Below, in pieces: positions 8,801-16,688 of a stretch of 64,000 nucleotides of DNA (positions are counted from its first letter, which is position 1; each line of letters opens with the position of its first letter). Below the pieces are notes generated by a model. That model ran no database searches, was not told where the DNA came from, and saw only the letters and a list, made by a program, of their open reading frames with translations. The stretch spans positions 62,001 through 126,000 of the forward strand of contig NZ_DASRBQ010000022.1 of the NCBI RefSeq assembly GCF_035653575.1, written 5' to 3'. Both the position numbers and the translations under genes were made by a program. Origin of the DNA: Actinocrinis sp035653575. Lineage in GTDB: Bacteria; Actinomycetota; Actinomycetes; Streptomycetales; Catenulisporaceae.

Positions 8801-9158
8801 GGTGCGGCGCTTCGAGCTGCCGGACGGCCCGCCGCTGTTCGTCCTCTCCCTCAAGGCCGGGGGAGTGGGGCTGAATCTGACCGCGGCGAACCACGTGATC
8901 CATGTGGACCGCTGGTGGAATCCGGCCGTGGAGAACCAGGCCACCGACCGGGCTTTCCGCATCGGGCAGCTACGTGACGTGCAAGTACGCAAGCTGATGT
9001 GCGCCGGCACGCTGGAGGAGCGGATCGACCGGGTGATCGAGGAGAAGCAGGACCTTGCCGACCGGATCGTGGGCACGGGCGAGGGCTGGCTGACCGAGCT
9101 GTCCGTGGCCGAGCTGCGGGACGTGATCCGGCTGGCCGCGGACGCGGTCGTGGAGTGA
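5814..9158 (+). CDS. SNF2-family DEAD/DEAH helicase
   Basis: A 1,114-residue ATP-dependent DNA translocase. The N-terminal 600 residues are the poorly characterised region seen in actinobacterial HelZ-like proteins, starting YVLHALFTEAGCWELWAED. The motor follows: motif I ADSMGLGKTVQ near residue 665, motif Ia TLLICPMSLVANW, motif II VVIDEAQAIKN near 765, motif III ALTGTPVENRL, and the C-terminal lobe with ALLFTQYAEFGG, LSLKAGGVGLNLT and DRAFRIGQ (motif VI) near 1050. All catalytic residues are present. The GTG start at 5814 keeps the conserved N-terminus. The next gene, 23 bases on, encodes a SWIM zinc-finger protein; this pair recurs together in many actinobacteria and is presumably a functional unit in DNA transactions, but its exact role is not established. 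Confidence 0.92.
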   Translation: MYVLHALFTEAGCWELWAEDSSRPLTLPVEPTGRETAAGRGGAARRSGAGMAQRHPFAADPAVLADLLRAAGDEVAATVRRADPRGSVPLALPSSRSGPRPSTGFARFVRDQGALGADGSGSGSGDDGSDEGEKAELRAWIVPTLALGPRDGAALLAVLDGERLATYDAEGAETDIPLADTVRYATAVAQFADALVRRGEILPDLQVDEENGDHHAVWRPTYALESAAHRKALLDAMPPVFRAQLLDAELTGRPATDVLDGAVSALVDAYVIAALTGPHGLHGESLAPPRPPNSLSVKTPIEELWLDALTSASSNLLDPERLDLTAAEALMAALDEWRTTHGATAGPVRTCFRLLAPEEGASTYGGDRADGDRGEAWTVELLLQSIEDPSLLATAHEVWHRSGAARLLRAAGADPRRDLLAGLSRAARVFPALAYALREASPTHVRLDADGAHGFLTRIAPALTGNGFGVLLPSWWSSTGRAELGFTLAAAPKAEHAEQAPKSKSEQQSEQPGRIARRSGFGLGDLVDYEWRASLGGQTLTEAEFQALADAKSNLVQFRGRWVEVDRDKLAAGLKALGSRRGGAMRVRDFLRTAVFGLDDDGLPLEAVEARGWLGDLLSGAAEQRCTAAVAPPGLHGTLRPYQERGVGWLSFMDRFGLGAVLADSMGLGKTVQVLTLLELERESGSAQGRPTLLICPMSLVANWQREAARFTPGLEVHVHHGAERLSGEQFRAAVADAHLVITTYGLALRDREELAAVDWHRVVIDEAQAIKNAGTKQARAVRAIAAPHRIALTGTPVENRLADLWSILEFANPGLLGSAESFKERFARPIERDGDERAAERLRRATGAFVLRREKTDPAIISDLPEKVEMKVVCNLTKEQASLYQATVDEMLREVAEAEGVARRGLVLALLTRLKQICNHPAHFLKDGSRLPSRSGKLARVEELCDEVLAAGEKALLFTQYAEFGGMLRAHLAERFGREVAFLHGGVPRRARDELVRRFELPDGPPLFVLSLKAGGVGLNLTAANHVIHVDRWWNPAVENQATDRAFRIGQLRDVQVRKLMCAGTLEERIDRVIEEKQDLADRIVGTGEGWLTELSVAELRDVIRLAADAVVE

Positions 9159-9181
9159 GGGCGAAAGGAGCGGCGCACGAC

Positions 9182-10063
9182 GTGTCGGGTGAAGCGAACG
9201 ACTCAGCGAATCAGTACTCGGCGAACGAGCGGTCGGTGAACCAGCATTCGGCGAACCAGTACGGCGCGCCCGCGGGCGCCCGGCGCGCCGCCGGCCTCGC
9301 GGCGCGGCCGCAGCGAGGCTCGTCCGGCGAGGTGCGCTGGTCCAAGCGGTTCGTCGCGGTGATCGAAGGGTTCGGACACGGCGACCGGCTCACCCGCGGC
9401 CGCACCTACGCCAGCGGCGGCAACGTGCTCGGTTTCTCCATCCGCCCCGGCGAGGTCGCCGCCAGTGTGCAGGGCACCTGGGAGAAGCCGTACAGCGTGA
9501 CGCTGCGGATCGAGGTCTATTCGCCGGAGCAATGGGCACGCGTCGAACGCGAGCTGGTTGAGAGCCACGGGTACATCAGGGAGCTGCTGGACGGACGCAT
9601 GCCCGAGCGGATCGACCGGGTGTTCACCGCGGCCGGCCTCACCCTCTTCCCGGTACGCCGGGAGTTCCGCAGCGATTGCACGTGCCCTGACAAGCAGAAC
9701 CCGTGCAAGCACATCGCGGCCGCCTGCTACGTGCTCGCCCGGCACTTCGACGACGATCCGTTCGCGCTGCTGGCCTGGCGCGGCCGGGACCGCGCCGTGT
9801 TGACCCGCCGGCTCGAAGCCCTGCGCGACGACGAGGCGTGGCAGGAGACCGCGGACGAGCCGCAGGACACCCCGCTGGCGGACCTCACCGACGGCTACTG
9901 GCGTTCCCCGGCCGGGCTGCCGGAGCCGTTGGCCGCGCGTCCGGGCGGGCCGGCCGGCGCGATCCTCGACCGGCTCGGCCCGCTCGGCCGGCGGCTGCGC
10001 GGCGAGGACGTAAGAGATCTGCTTCGACCGGCCTACGACGCGATGCGTGACGGCAGGGGTTGA
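9182..10063 (+). CDS. SWIM zinc-finger protein paired with SNF2 helicase
   Basis: A 293-residue protein with a SWIM zinc finger near residues 164-180: CTCPDKQNPCKH matches CxC-xn-CxH exactly, followed by the helix IAAACYVLA. SWIM domains bind nucleic acid or protein, and this one sits next to an SNF2 helicase, in which relatives are often fused. The N-terminal 40 residues are disordered and contain near-repeats (SANQY, SANER, SVNQH, SANQY), unusual in composition for this genome. Start is the GTG at 9182, with AAAGGAG at 9165-9171 ten bases upstream; the frame is open further upstream but overlaps the helicase end. Probable partner of the helicase. Confidence 0.88.
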   Translation: MSGEANDSANQYSANERSVNQHSANQYGAPAGARRAAGLAARPQRGSSGEVRWSKRFVAVIEGFGHGDRLTRGRTYASGGNVLGFSIRPGEVAASVQGTWEKPYSVTLRIEVYSPEQWARVERELVESHGYIRELLDGRMPERIDRVFTAAGLTLFPVRREFRSDCTCPDKQNPCKHIAAACYVLARHFDDDPFALLAWRGRDRAVLTRRLEALRDDEAWQETADEPQDTPLADLTDGYWRSPAGLPEPLAARPGGPAGAILDRLGPLGRRLRGEDVRDLLRPAYDAMRDGRG

Positions 10064-10247
10064 CGCGAGCGCAGAGGCCGATGTGAAAGCAGGGCCGCAC
10101 GAGGTCTGGGATGCCCACTGACCTGCGTAGTCGCCTCGATTTACGGTGATCGACGGGTACCGGCGCGCGGCGATCCGGGTTAGCCTCATATGCGAACTCT
10201 GCGAAGCCCCGGCGTTCGCGGAAGAACCGTATGGGAGGTCCCCGCCC

Positions 10248-11489
10248 ATGACCGAGCTGCACGCCGCGCCGTCGTCAGCCGCGCCAGCCGAGCCGCAGTC
10301 CCCGCCGTCCTTCCCCTTCCCCGTCGACCCGCACGTCGGCATCCCGGCCGAATACGCCGAGCGGCGCGCCAGCTGCCCGTTTGGCAAGGTGCGGCTGCCC
10401 AGCGGCGACGAGGCGGTGCTGCTGGTCACCTATGCGGACTCGGCGGCCGCGCTCGCCGACACCCGTCTCTCGCACAACCTGACCGCGCCGGGCTCGCCGC
10501 GAATCACCGCCGGACCGAGCTTCTTCGACGACCCGGAGAACCTGCTCAACAAGGAGGGCGCGGATCATCTGCGCATCCGCAGGATCGTCGCGTCCGCCTT
10601 CACCCCGCGCCGGATCGAGCGCTGGAAGCCGACGATCGCCGCCGTGGCCGGCGAGCTGATCGACGCGATGGAGAGCGCTGGCTCGCCGGCCGACCTCGTG
10701 TCGGACTACTGCTTCCAGCTGCCGGTGCGCATCATCTGCAAGCTGCTGGGAGTCCCGGAGCGCGACCGCGGGAGCTTCCGCGACTGGTCCAACGCCTTCG
10801 TCTCGGCCGCGCGGATGGAGCCGCAGCAGCGGGCCGGCCTGATGCACGAGTTCTCCGCTTACACGGCCGCACTGCTCGCCGCCAAGCGGGCCGAGCCCGG
10901 CGACGACCTGATCGACGACCTGATCGCGGCGCGGGACGGCGCGGACCGGCTCACCGAGTCAGAGCTCGTGTACCTGGTGGCCGGGCTGATCGCGGCCGGG
11001 AACGAGACGACCTCCAACATGCTCAGCCGCTCGGTGCTCACCCTGCTGCGCGACGGCGGCGGCCTCTGGAAGCAGCTCGTGGGCGATCCGGACCTGATCC
11101 CGGCGGCGGTCGACGAGTTGCTGCGGTACAACCCGCTCGGCAACGGCGCGGCGCTGCGGTTGGCCGTGGAAGACGTCGAACTGCCCTCCGGCACGGTGCG
11201 CGCCGGAGACGCGGTGCTTATCGCGGCCTCGGCCGCGCTGCGGGACGAGGCGGTGTACCCGGACCCCGATGCGGTCCGCTTCGACCGCGAGGCTCCCGCG
11301 CAGATCGTGTTCGGTGCCGGACCGCACTACTGCCTCGGCGCGCACCTGGCCAAGGCCGAGTTGCGGATCGGCCTCGGCTTGCTGGTCGAGCGGCTGCCGG
11401 GGCTGCGCCTGGCCGCGGACCCGCTCACCCTGAGCTATACCGAGGGCGAGGTGCTCAGCTCGCTGGTGTCGCTGCCGGTCGCCTGGTAG
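10248..11489 (+). CDS. Cytochrome P450
   Basis: A 413-residue soluble bacterial P450 of the usual length. Visible signatures are the I-helix oxygen-binding motif AAGNETTS near residue 250, the K-helix ExxR in DELLRYN near 290, and the heme loop FGAGPHYCLGAHLAKAE near residue 355 with the axial cysteine. Substrate contacts lie in variable regions, so the reaction is unknown. The ATG at 10248 is chosen for its GGGAGG (10229-10235). No ferredoxin or ferredoxin reductase gene adjoins it and no biosynthetic cluster surrounds it. It is monocistronic, with a strong hairpin 70 bases downstream. Confidence 0.93.
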   Translation: MTELHAAPSSAAPAEPQSPPSFPFPVDPHVGIPAEYAERRASCPFGKVRLPSGDEAVLLVTYADSAAALADTRLSHNLTAPGSPRITAGPSFFDDPENLLNKEGADHLRIRRIVASAFTPRRIERWKPTIAAVAGELIDAMESAGSPADLVSDYCFQLPVRIICKLLGVPERDRGSFRDWSNAFVSAARMEPQQRAGLMHEFSAYTAALLAAKRAEPGDDLIDDLIAARDGADRLTESELVYLVAGLIAAGNETTSNMLSRSVLTLLRDGGGLWKQLVGDPDLIPAAVDELLRYNPLGNGAALRLAVEDVELPSGTVRAGDAVLIAASAALRDEAVYPDPDAVRFDREAPAQIVFGAGPHYCLGAHLAKAELRIGLGLLVERLPGLRLAADPLTLSYTEGEVLSSLVSLPVAW

Positions 11490-11554
11490 CGGCGGACAGC
11501 ACCAGCGGGCTGATCGGCACCGCGCGACGCCGCCGGCGGGGAGAACCGGAGGCG

Positions 11555-11605
11555 CGTGCTCGGCGGCTCCGGACCAGGTGCGGGCCTCCGGAGCCGCCGA
11601 GCGCG
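11555..11605. terminator. Bidirectional hairpin between convergent P450 and methyltransferase
   Basis: Perfect 15-bp arms at 11559-11573 and 11587-11601 (CTCGGCGGCTCCGGA and its complement) with a 13-base loop, extendable by three more pairs. No U-run follows. It lies between the two convergent stop codons, as expected for a shared terminator. Confidence 0.65.
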
Positions 11606-11665
11606 GACAGCTCTTCCGCGCTGCTTGCGGCGTTTAACAGCTCACTGAGACTGCTCGATGCGCGC

Positions 11666-12478
11666 TCAGGCCCGGCACAGAATCTCGCCGTGCACGAGTG
11701 AGATCCAGCCGTCCGGGTGCGCGCTCCATTCCAGCCAGGCCGCCGAGTGCGCCTCCAGCTCCTCTTCGGTGGCCAGTCCCTTCGCGACCGCGCTGCGCGC
11801 GAACTGCGACTTGACCACTCGCTCCGACCACAGCTCGCCCCACCACGGCCGCGTCGTCTCGTCGGCGTAGCACCAGGTCGTCGACGAGGCGGTCACGTCT
11901 TCGAACCCTGCGGCGTGCGCCCAGGCAAGCAGGAAGCGGCCGGCGTCCGGGGTGCCCCCGTTGGCGCGGGCCAGGTCGACGTACAGCCGCAGCCAATCGT
12001 CGAGTTTGGGCAGCTCCGGGTACCACAGGAAGCCGCGGTAGTCGGAATCGCGGGCGGCCACGATCCCGCCGGGCTTGCACACCCGTCGCATCTCGCGCAG
12101 CGCCAGGACCGGATCTCCGACATGTTGCAGCACCTGGTGCGCGTGTACGACGTCGAAGGTGTCGTCCTCGAACGCGAGCTCGTGTACATCGCCGGTCGTG
12201 AACTCGATGCGGTCGCCCAGCCCCACCGCCTGCGCGTGCGCGGCGGCCTGGTCCAGCGCCTCCTGCGCGCTGTCGATCGCCACGACGCGGCCTGGGGCGA
12301 CCAGTTCGGCCAGATCGGCGGTGATGGTGCCCGGGCCGCAGCCGATGTCGAGCAGGGTCAGTCCCGGGCGCAGCCGCGGCAGCAGGTAGGCCGCCGAGTT
12401 CTGCGCCGTGCGCCAGGTGTGTGAGCGCAACACGGATTCGTGGTGGCCGTGGGTATAGGTGGCAGCTTTGCCGGTCAT
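11666..12478 (-). CDS. Class I SAM-dependent methyltransferase
   Basis: A 270-residue methyltransferase of the UbiE/ubiquinone-menaquinone type fold. Motif I LLDIGCGPGTITADLA (residues 41-56), the acidic residue after strand 2 (VVAIDSAQEAL), motif II TGDVHELAFEDDTFDVVHAHQVLQHV and post-motif CKPGGIVAARDSDY are all clear. The first residues TYTHGHHESVLRSHTWRT are typical of actinobacterial members whose substrates are mostly unknown small molecules. ATG start; the reverse-complement upstream sequence has AAGGAGCC. Monocistronic, convergent with the P450. Confidence 0.85.
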   Translation of the reverse strand: MTGKAATYTHGHHESVLRSHTWRTAQNSAAYLLPRLRPGLTLLDIGCGPGTITADLAELVAPGRVVAIDSAQEALDQAAAHAQAVGLGDRIEFTTGDVHELAFEDDTFDVVHAHQVLQHVGDPVLALREMRRVCKPGGIVAARDSDYRGFLWYPELPKLDDWLRLYVDLARANGGTPDAGRFLLAWAHAAGFEDVTASSTTWCYADETTRPWWGELWSERVVKSQFARSAVAKGLATEEELEAHSAAWLEWSAHPDGWISLVHGEILCRA

Positions 12479-12641
12479 TGTCAGGCTCCTTCGTTTCCCG
12501 TGGCCCCGACCTTAGCAGCGCGTCTCATAAAGCGAGCAAGTCTGTATCGCTATTTGAAACGACGCGCCGGGGGTAGGCGAGGTCGCGGCAAGATGCGGCC
12601 CAGCTAGTACGATGAGTGTCGAACCAGAGAAAGGAGCAGCC

Positions 12642-13091
12642 ATGAGCGCGAACCAGGGCTCGCAACAGGTCGTGGACAGCCCGACCGGTTGGGTCGCCGA
12701 CCACATCAGGGAGTACGTCGAGTCCGGCGGCGAGAAGGGCCACGAGTGGCGGGAAGGGGTGCCGACGCTGCTGTTGTCGGTGAAGGGCCGCAAGTCCGGC
12801 CTGTGGCGGCGTACCGCGCTGATCTACGGCCGTGACGGTGACAACTACGTGGTCGTCGCCTCGAAGGGCGGCTCCCCGACGCATCCGCTCTGGTACCTCA
12901 ACCTGCGCGACAACCCCGAGGCCGAGATCCAGGTCGGCGCAGACAAGCTCCGGGTCCGTGCGCGCGACGCCGAGGGCGAGGAGCGTGCTCGGCTGTGGCA
13001 GACCATGTCCGCCATCTGGCCGGATTACAACAACTATCAGACGAAGACCGATCGGCAGATCCCGGTCGTCGTCCTCGAACCGGCCAACTGA
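12642..13091 (+). CDS. Ddn/FDOR-type deazaflavin-dependent nitroreductase family protein
   Basis: A 149-residue split beta-barrel protein of the Ddn family (F420-dependent quinone or nitro reductases of actinobacteria). The signature GVPTLLLSVKGRKSGLWRRTAL and the later SPTHPLWYLNLRDNPEAEIQVG are close to the family consensus, and length matches. The start at 12642 has AAGGAG at 12631-12636; an ATG at 12612 lacks a ribosome site. Known relatives reduce menaquinone or detoxify nitro compounds with F420H2; the cofactor is inferred. A strong terminator hairpin follows. Confidence 0.87.
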   Translation: MSANQGSQQVVDSPTGWVADHIREYVESGGEKGHEWREGVPTLLLSVKGRKSGLWRRTALIYGRDGDNYVVVASKGGSPTHPLWYLNLRDNPEAEIQVGADKLRVRARDAEGEERARLWQTMSAIWPDYNNYQTKTDRQIPVVVLEPAN

Positions 13092-13110
13092 TCAGCCGCT
13101 AGCGCACAAA

Positions 13111-13152
13111 AGCCGGTGCGGTACCGCAGATGCCCGCGGTACCGCACCGGTT
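13111..13152. terminator. Hairpin terminator after ddn-like gene / rtcB end
   Basis: Perfect 15-bp arms CCGGTGCGGTACCGC (13113-13127) and its complement (13136-13150) with an 8-base loop. Located between convergent stop codons, so probably serves both directions. Confidence 0.75.
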
Positions 13153-13221
13153 GACCCTGAACGAGAGCACTGGCGCAACGCTCGGAGCCTCCCCTCCCAG
13201 CGCCGAACGCCGCGCCGTGCC

Positions 13222-14415
13222 TCACCCCTTCACGCACACCACCTGCCGCAGCTCGGCCACGATCTCGACCAAGTCGGTCTGCGCGGCCATCACCTGCTCG
13301 ATTGGCTTGTACGCTCCCGGGATCTCGTCCAGCACGCCGAGGTCCTTGCGGCACTCGACGCCGGCGGTCTGCTCGGCCAGGTCCGCCTCGGTGTACACCT
13401 TCTTGGCCTTGGCCCGGCTCATCCGCCGTCCTGCACCATGAGAGGCGGAGTTGAACGCCGCTGCGTTACCAAGCCCGCGCACGATGTAAGAGCGGGTGCC
13501 CATCGAGCCCGGGATGATCCCGTGCTCGCCGGCCCCGGCCCGGATCGCGCCCTTGCGCGTGACCAGCAGCTCCTCGCCCTCGTAGACCTCCTCGGACACG
13601 TAGTTGTGGTGACAGGAGATCACCTCGCCGAAGGTCGGCGCGGCCGCCTTGAACTCCCGGCGCACCACCGCCTGGTAGAGCGCCATCATCACGGCGCGGT
13701 TGAGCCGCGCGTACTCCTGCGCCCAGAACAGGTCCGCCCGGTAGGCGTCCATCTGCGGCGTGCGCTTGAGGAACACGGCCAGGTCCCGGTCCACGAGGCC
13801 CTGGTTGTGCGGCAGCGCGCGGGCCACGCCGATGTGGTGCTCGGCCAGTTCCTTGCCGATGTTGCGCGAGCCGGAGTGCAGCATCAGCCACACCCCGTCC
13901 TCGGTGTCGAGGCAGAACTCGATGAAGTGGTTGCCCGAGCCGAGCGTCCCCATCTGCGCCAGCGCCCGCTCCCTGCGCGCCTTGACCGCCGGGGCGAGCT
14001 GCGCGAACCGGGCCCAGAACGCGTCCCAGCCGGTCGCCGAGAAGCCGTGCAGCTTCGCGCCGTCCACCGGACGCAGGTGCGAGGCGCGACCGACCGGGAT
14101 CGTGGCCTCGATCCGCGACCGCAGCCTGCCCAGGTCGTCCGGCAGGTCGGCGGCTGTGAGCGAGGTACGCACCGCGGTCATCCCGCAGCCGATGTCCACG
14201 CCGACCGCGGCCGGGCAGACCGCATCACGCATCGCGATGACCGAGCCCACGGTCGCGCCGATGCCGACATGCACGTCCGGCATCACGGCGACGCCCGCGA
14301 TCTGCGGCAGCGTGGTGACGTTGAAGAGCTGCTGGAGCGCCTGGGGCTCTACCGTGGCCGGGTCCGCCCAAAGGCGGATCGGCACGTAATGTCCGGGCAG
14401 CTCGGTCATGGGCAT
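13222..14415 (-). CDS. rtcB: RtcB RNA ligase
   Basis: A 397-residue GTP- and Mn-dependent RNA ligase joining 2',3'-cyclic phosphate or 3'-phosphate ends to 5'-OH ends. Every family motif is visible: VGVDIGCGM with metal ligands D74 and C77, LGSGNHFIE (161-167), LHSGSRNIG with H180, SCHHNYV (H269-H270), GSMGTRSY (303-310) and NSASHGAGR with H326, the residue that carries GMP. The C-terminal RKDLGVLDEIPGAYK is also standard. ATG at 14415 is preceded on its strand by GGAGG, 9 bases upstream. There is no archease or RtcA gene beside it. Role in actinobacteria (RNA repair, perhaps tRNA or ribosome maintenance) is inferred. Confidence 0.96.
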   Translation of the reverse strand: MPMTELPGHYVPIRLWADPATVEPQALQQLFNVTTLPQIAGVAVMPDVHVGIGATVGSVIAMRDAVCPAAVGVDIGCGMTAVRTSLTAADLPDDLGRLRSRIEATIPVGRASHLRPVDGAKLHGFSATGWDAFWARFAQLAPAVKARRERALAQMGTLGSGNHFIEFCLDTEDGVWLMLHSGSRNIGKELAEHHIGVARALPHNQGLVDRDLAVFLKRTPQMDAYRADLFWAQEYARLNRAVMMALYQAVVRREFKAAAPTFGEVISCHHNYVSEEVYEGEELLVTRKGAIRAGAGEHGIIPGSMGTRSYIVRGLGNAAAFNSASHGAGRRMSRAKAKKVYTEADLAEQTAGVECRKDLGVLDEIPGAYKPIEQVMAAQTDLVEIVAELRQVVCVKG

Positions 14416-14807
14416 GACTAGTCGACCTCCGTGGTCAGGATGGACACGTTCAAGTCTCCGCGTGAGGCGGCGTTATCCGCGTACGCGCGGCAGAGATGTC
14501 TGTAGTGACGTGGGTGGGTGCGGTGATCTACGGGAAAGGGCGCGGCCGCAGCCGGTTGGTCGGTCGAACGAACTCGACCTATTCGGCGTTGCGGCGCAGT
14601 CGAGAGGACCTGCGACAGCGGAGCGGGTGACGACGCAACATCGCTGGAGGTCTCCTCTCTCGCTACACGACGGTTGTGGAAGCCGCCGCGCGCGCCCGCC
14701 CGAACCATTCGGGCTGTCGGCCGCGCCGTCGTCTATGAACCCATATACGGCCGTGGCGCGGCAACGGAATTATCGATCGCTAGGGGAGCGCGCGGCTGCC
14801 TGAGCGC
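14416..14807. other. Gene-free stretch upstream of rtcB
   Basis: About 390 bases between rtcB and the next gene, both on the minus strand. It should contain the rtcB promoter and leader. I see short open frames on both strands but none with codon bias, a ribosome site or recognisable sequence, and no strong hairpin. Confidence 0.5.
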
Positions 14808-15557
14808 TTAAGCAGACGGCAGAACCACCGTCACCATGTGCGTACCGAAGCGCTCGGTGACGTATCCGTCTGGGAACTGCTCGCTGAGAATCGCGCGCTC
14901 GGTGGCCAGGAATTCATCGCGGTTGGACAGCGCGGCGACGTACGACTTCGACACGAGGTTGTCGAGGTGCGTGTCCAATGAAATCGTCCGCTCCCAAGCG
15001 AACTCGTGCGTCGTGACCTTGAGGGTGTCGTGGTCGCCGAACTCGTTGTCGCGTTTGCCGTATGGTCCGCTGACCGCCCGCCAGTTCGGGTCGGCGGCCT
15101 CGATCCGCAGCTCCTGCTCGTGCTCCCAGGTGCTGTCCCGGTGCGTGTGGTTCCACCAGGCCGCGAATACGCCGCCGGGTCGCAGAATGCGGCGGAACTC
15201 GGGCACGGCGAGCGCGGGGTCCATCCAGTGCCACGCCTGCGCGCTGGTGACCAAGTCGGCGCAGTCGTCACGCAGCGGAATCGCGGTCGCGCTGCCGCGC
15301 ACCGGCCGCACTCCGGGCGAGGTCGCGGCCAGCTGCGCGATCATCGGCCCGGACAGCTCGAGCGCGGTGACCCGCGCCCCTCGCTCGGCCAGCTGGCGGG
15401 AGGCGATCCCGGTGCCCGCGCCCAGGTCGACCACGTCGAGTCCGGCCAGCGGCTTGCCGAGCACGTTCGCCAGGGTGTCGTAGAGCTCTGCGGGATAGTC
15501 GGGCCGCCCCGCCGCGTAGTTCGCTGCCACCGTGTCGAACTTCGAACGCTCCGCCAC
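14808..15557 (-). CDS. Class I SAM-dependent methyltransferase
   Basis: A 249-residue methyltransferase. Motif I is VVDLGAGTGIASRQLAERG (residues 42-60); the second strand gives VTALELSGPMI and the fourth DLVTSAQAWHWMDP, a combination common in the trans-aconitate methyltransferase-like and related unassigned groups (QAWHW is characteristic). The GGVFAAWWNHTH segment after strand 5 is also typical. Full length. It is followed 39 bases upstream (on its own strand) by the GNAT gene, so the two may form an operon transcribed GNAT then methyltransferase. Substrate unknown. Confidence 0.83.
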   Translation of the reverse strand: MAERSKFDTVAANYAAGRPDYPAELYDTLANVLGKPLAGLDVVDLGAGTGIASRQLAERGARVTALELSGPMIAQLAATSPGVRPVRGSATAIPLRDDCADLVTSAQAWHWMDPALAVPEFRRILRPGGVFAAWWNHTHRDSTWEHEQELRIEAADPNWRAVSGPYGKRDNEFGDHDTLKVTTHEFAWERTISLDTHLDNLVSKSYVAALSNRDEFLATERAILSEQFPDGYVTERFGTHMVTVVLPSA

Positions 15558-15596
15558 CGCAGGGCCCCTTCCCGTCGGTAAGTACCGAGAGGGACC

Positions 15597-16376
15597 TTAG
15601 CCGATCACCCGGCAGTGAAACTCATGGTGGGTGGTGAATCCGAGCGCCGCGTAAAGCCCGACCGCCGCTTCGTTGTCGGGAGTCACTTCGAGGAACGCGT
15701 CCGTCGCGCCCTGCTCGTCGGCCCACTCCAGCAAGGCGTCCATGACCAGCTTGGCCAGCCCGCGGCGTCGTGCCGAGGGCGCCGTCTCTATGGCGCTGAG
15801 ACCGACCCAGCGCGAGCCGTCTTGTCCGTCCGCGCCCGCGGCTGGGACGACCGCGGCGCGACCGATGGCGACCGGCGCGCCGGTGTCCGAGTCGTAGATC
15901 GTCGCGAACCGCACGCTCTCACCGGATCCGAGGACCTGTCGGGCGACCGGCGGCACCGTGCCGGAGCGGTAGAGGGACAGCCAGTCGTCGGTCGGCTCAT
16001 CCGTGAAGGTCTCCTTCACGCCGATCGGGGCGACGCTCAGCAGGGTGTCGAGCACCTCGGAGACGTTGGCGACCTGCCGCCAGGCGAGAGCGTCGGCGCG
16101 TTCGTGCCCGAGCTCGACGAGCGCGAGGTCGAGCTCTGATCCGACGGCCACCTGAACCAGGGCCGGAAGTCCGCGCTCGGCGTACCAGGCCTGCACAGCT
16201 GACACCGCGTCGGGCAGCGGGCGCTCGAGCGGGCCGAGCGGCCACGCCGAGTTGGCGCGGTGGGTGAACCCCTCAGCGGCCCGCAGGTGCCAGCCGTCCA
16301 CCTGCGTGGACTCGGCGTATCCCCAACCTGCGGCAGCTGTCGCGATCAGGGCGTCAGCGGTGGGCGTCTCGGCCAT
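15597..16376 (-). CDS. GNAT family N-acetyltransferase (tandem type)
   Basis: A 259-residue protein. The C-terminal half is a GNAT domain: strand VGLSAIETAPSARRRGLAKLVMDALLEWA carries the acetyl-CoA loop (RRRGLA), followed by DAFLEVTPDNEAAVGLYAALGF, the classic final motif. The N-terminal half (residues 1-130) resembles a degenerate second GNAT-like fold, as in actinobacterial proteins that open with WHLRAAEGFTHRANSAWPL. The start at 16376 is preceded by GGAGAAGGA. Cytoplasmic; acceptor substrate unknown. Likely the first gene of a two-gene unit with the downstream methyltransferase. Confidence 0.82.
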   Translation of the reverse strand: MAETPTADALIATAAAGWGYAESTQVDGWHLRAAEGFTHRANSAWPLGPLERPLPDAVSAVQAWYAERGLPALVQVAVGSELDLALVELGHERADALAWRQVANVSEVLDTLLSVAPIGVKETFTDEPTDDWLSLYRSGTVPPVARQVLGSGESVRFATIYDSDTGAPVAIGRAAVVPAAGADGQDGSRWVGLSAIETAPSARRRGLAKLVMDALLEWADEQGATDAFLEVTPDNEAAVGLYAALGFTTHHEFHCRVIG

Positions 16377-16688
16377 GGCTTCCTTCTCCGGAGTTCTAAG
16401 GCGGCGGGTGCAACTGGGCCGGGCCCGCGGGCCGACGGCCGTCGCCTGGCTGCGTTGTCGTCGGCCCGCGCACAACCCCGGTGCGCAGGCCCGCTTCGCC
16501 TTGCCATGCTCGGCCCTCGACCCGCTCGCTGATCCGGCCTAGATCCACCCGCCGCCCAAGCTGCTGGCAAACAATGCCGTGCCGGAGAGCGGCAGTCAAA
16601 CACGGAGCGTCACGATGCCCACAACTGACCTAATGGCGCACAACCCGCGATATGAGTGCCCACATCGTCACAACCGCGAGCGATCGGC
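16377..16688. other. Gene-free stretch between GNAT and MarR genes
   Basis: About 310 bases; both flanking genes are on the minus strand, so it holds the 3' end of the marR transcript and the promoter of the GNAT gene. GC-rich near 16420-16450 with overlapping short palindromes. No convincing coding sequence. Confidence 0.45.

Noticed and set aside
10248..12478. P450 plus methyltransferase as a biosynthetic gene cluster
   Set aside because: The two genes are convergent with a shared terminator and no core biosynthetic enzyme is near, so they look like independent single genes.
14418..14708. Minus-strand 96-codon frame upstream of rtcB
   Set aside because: It overlaps the rtcB ribosome site, has no recognisable motif and an atypical amino acid mix.
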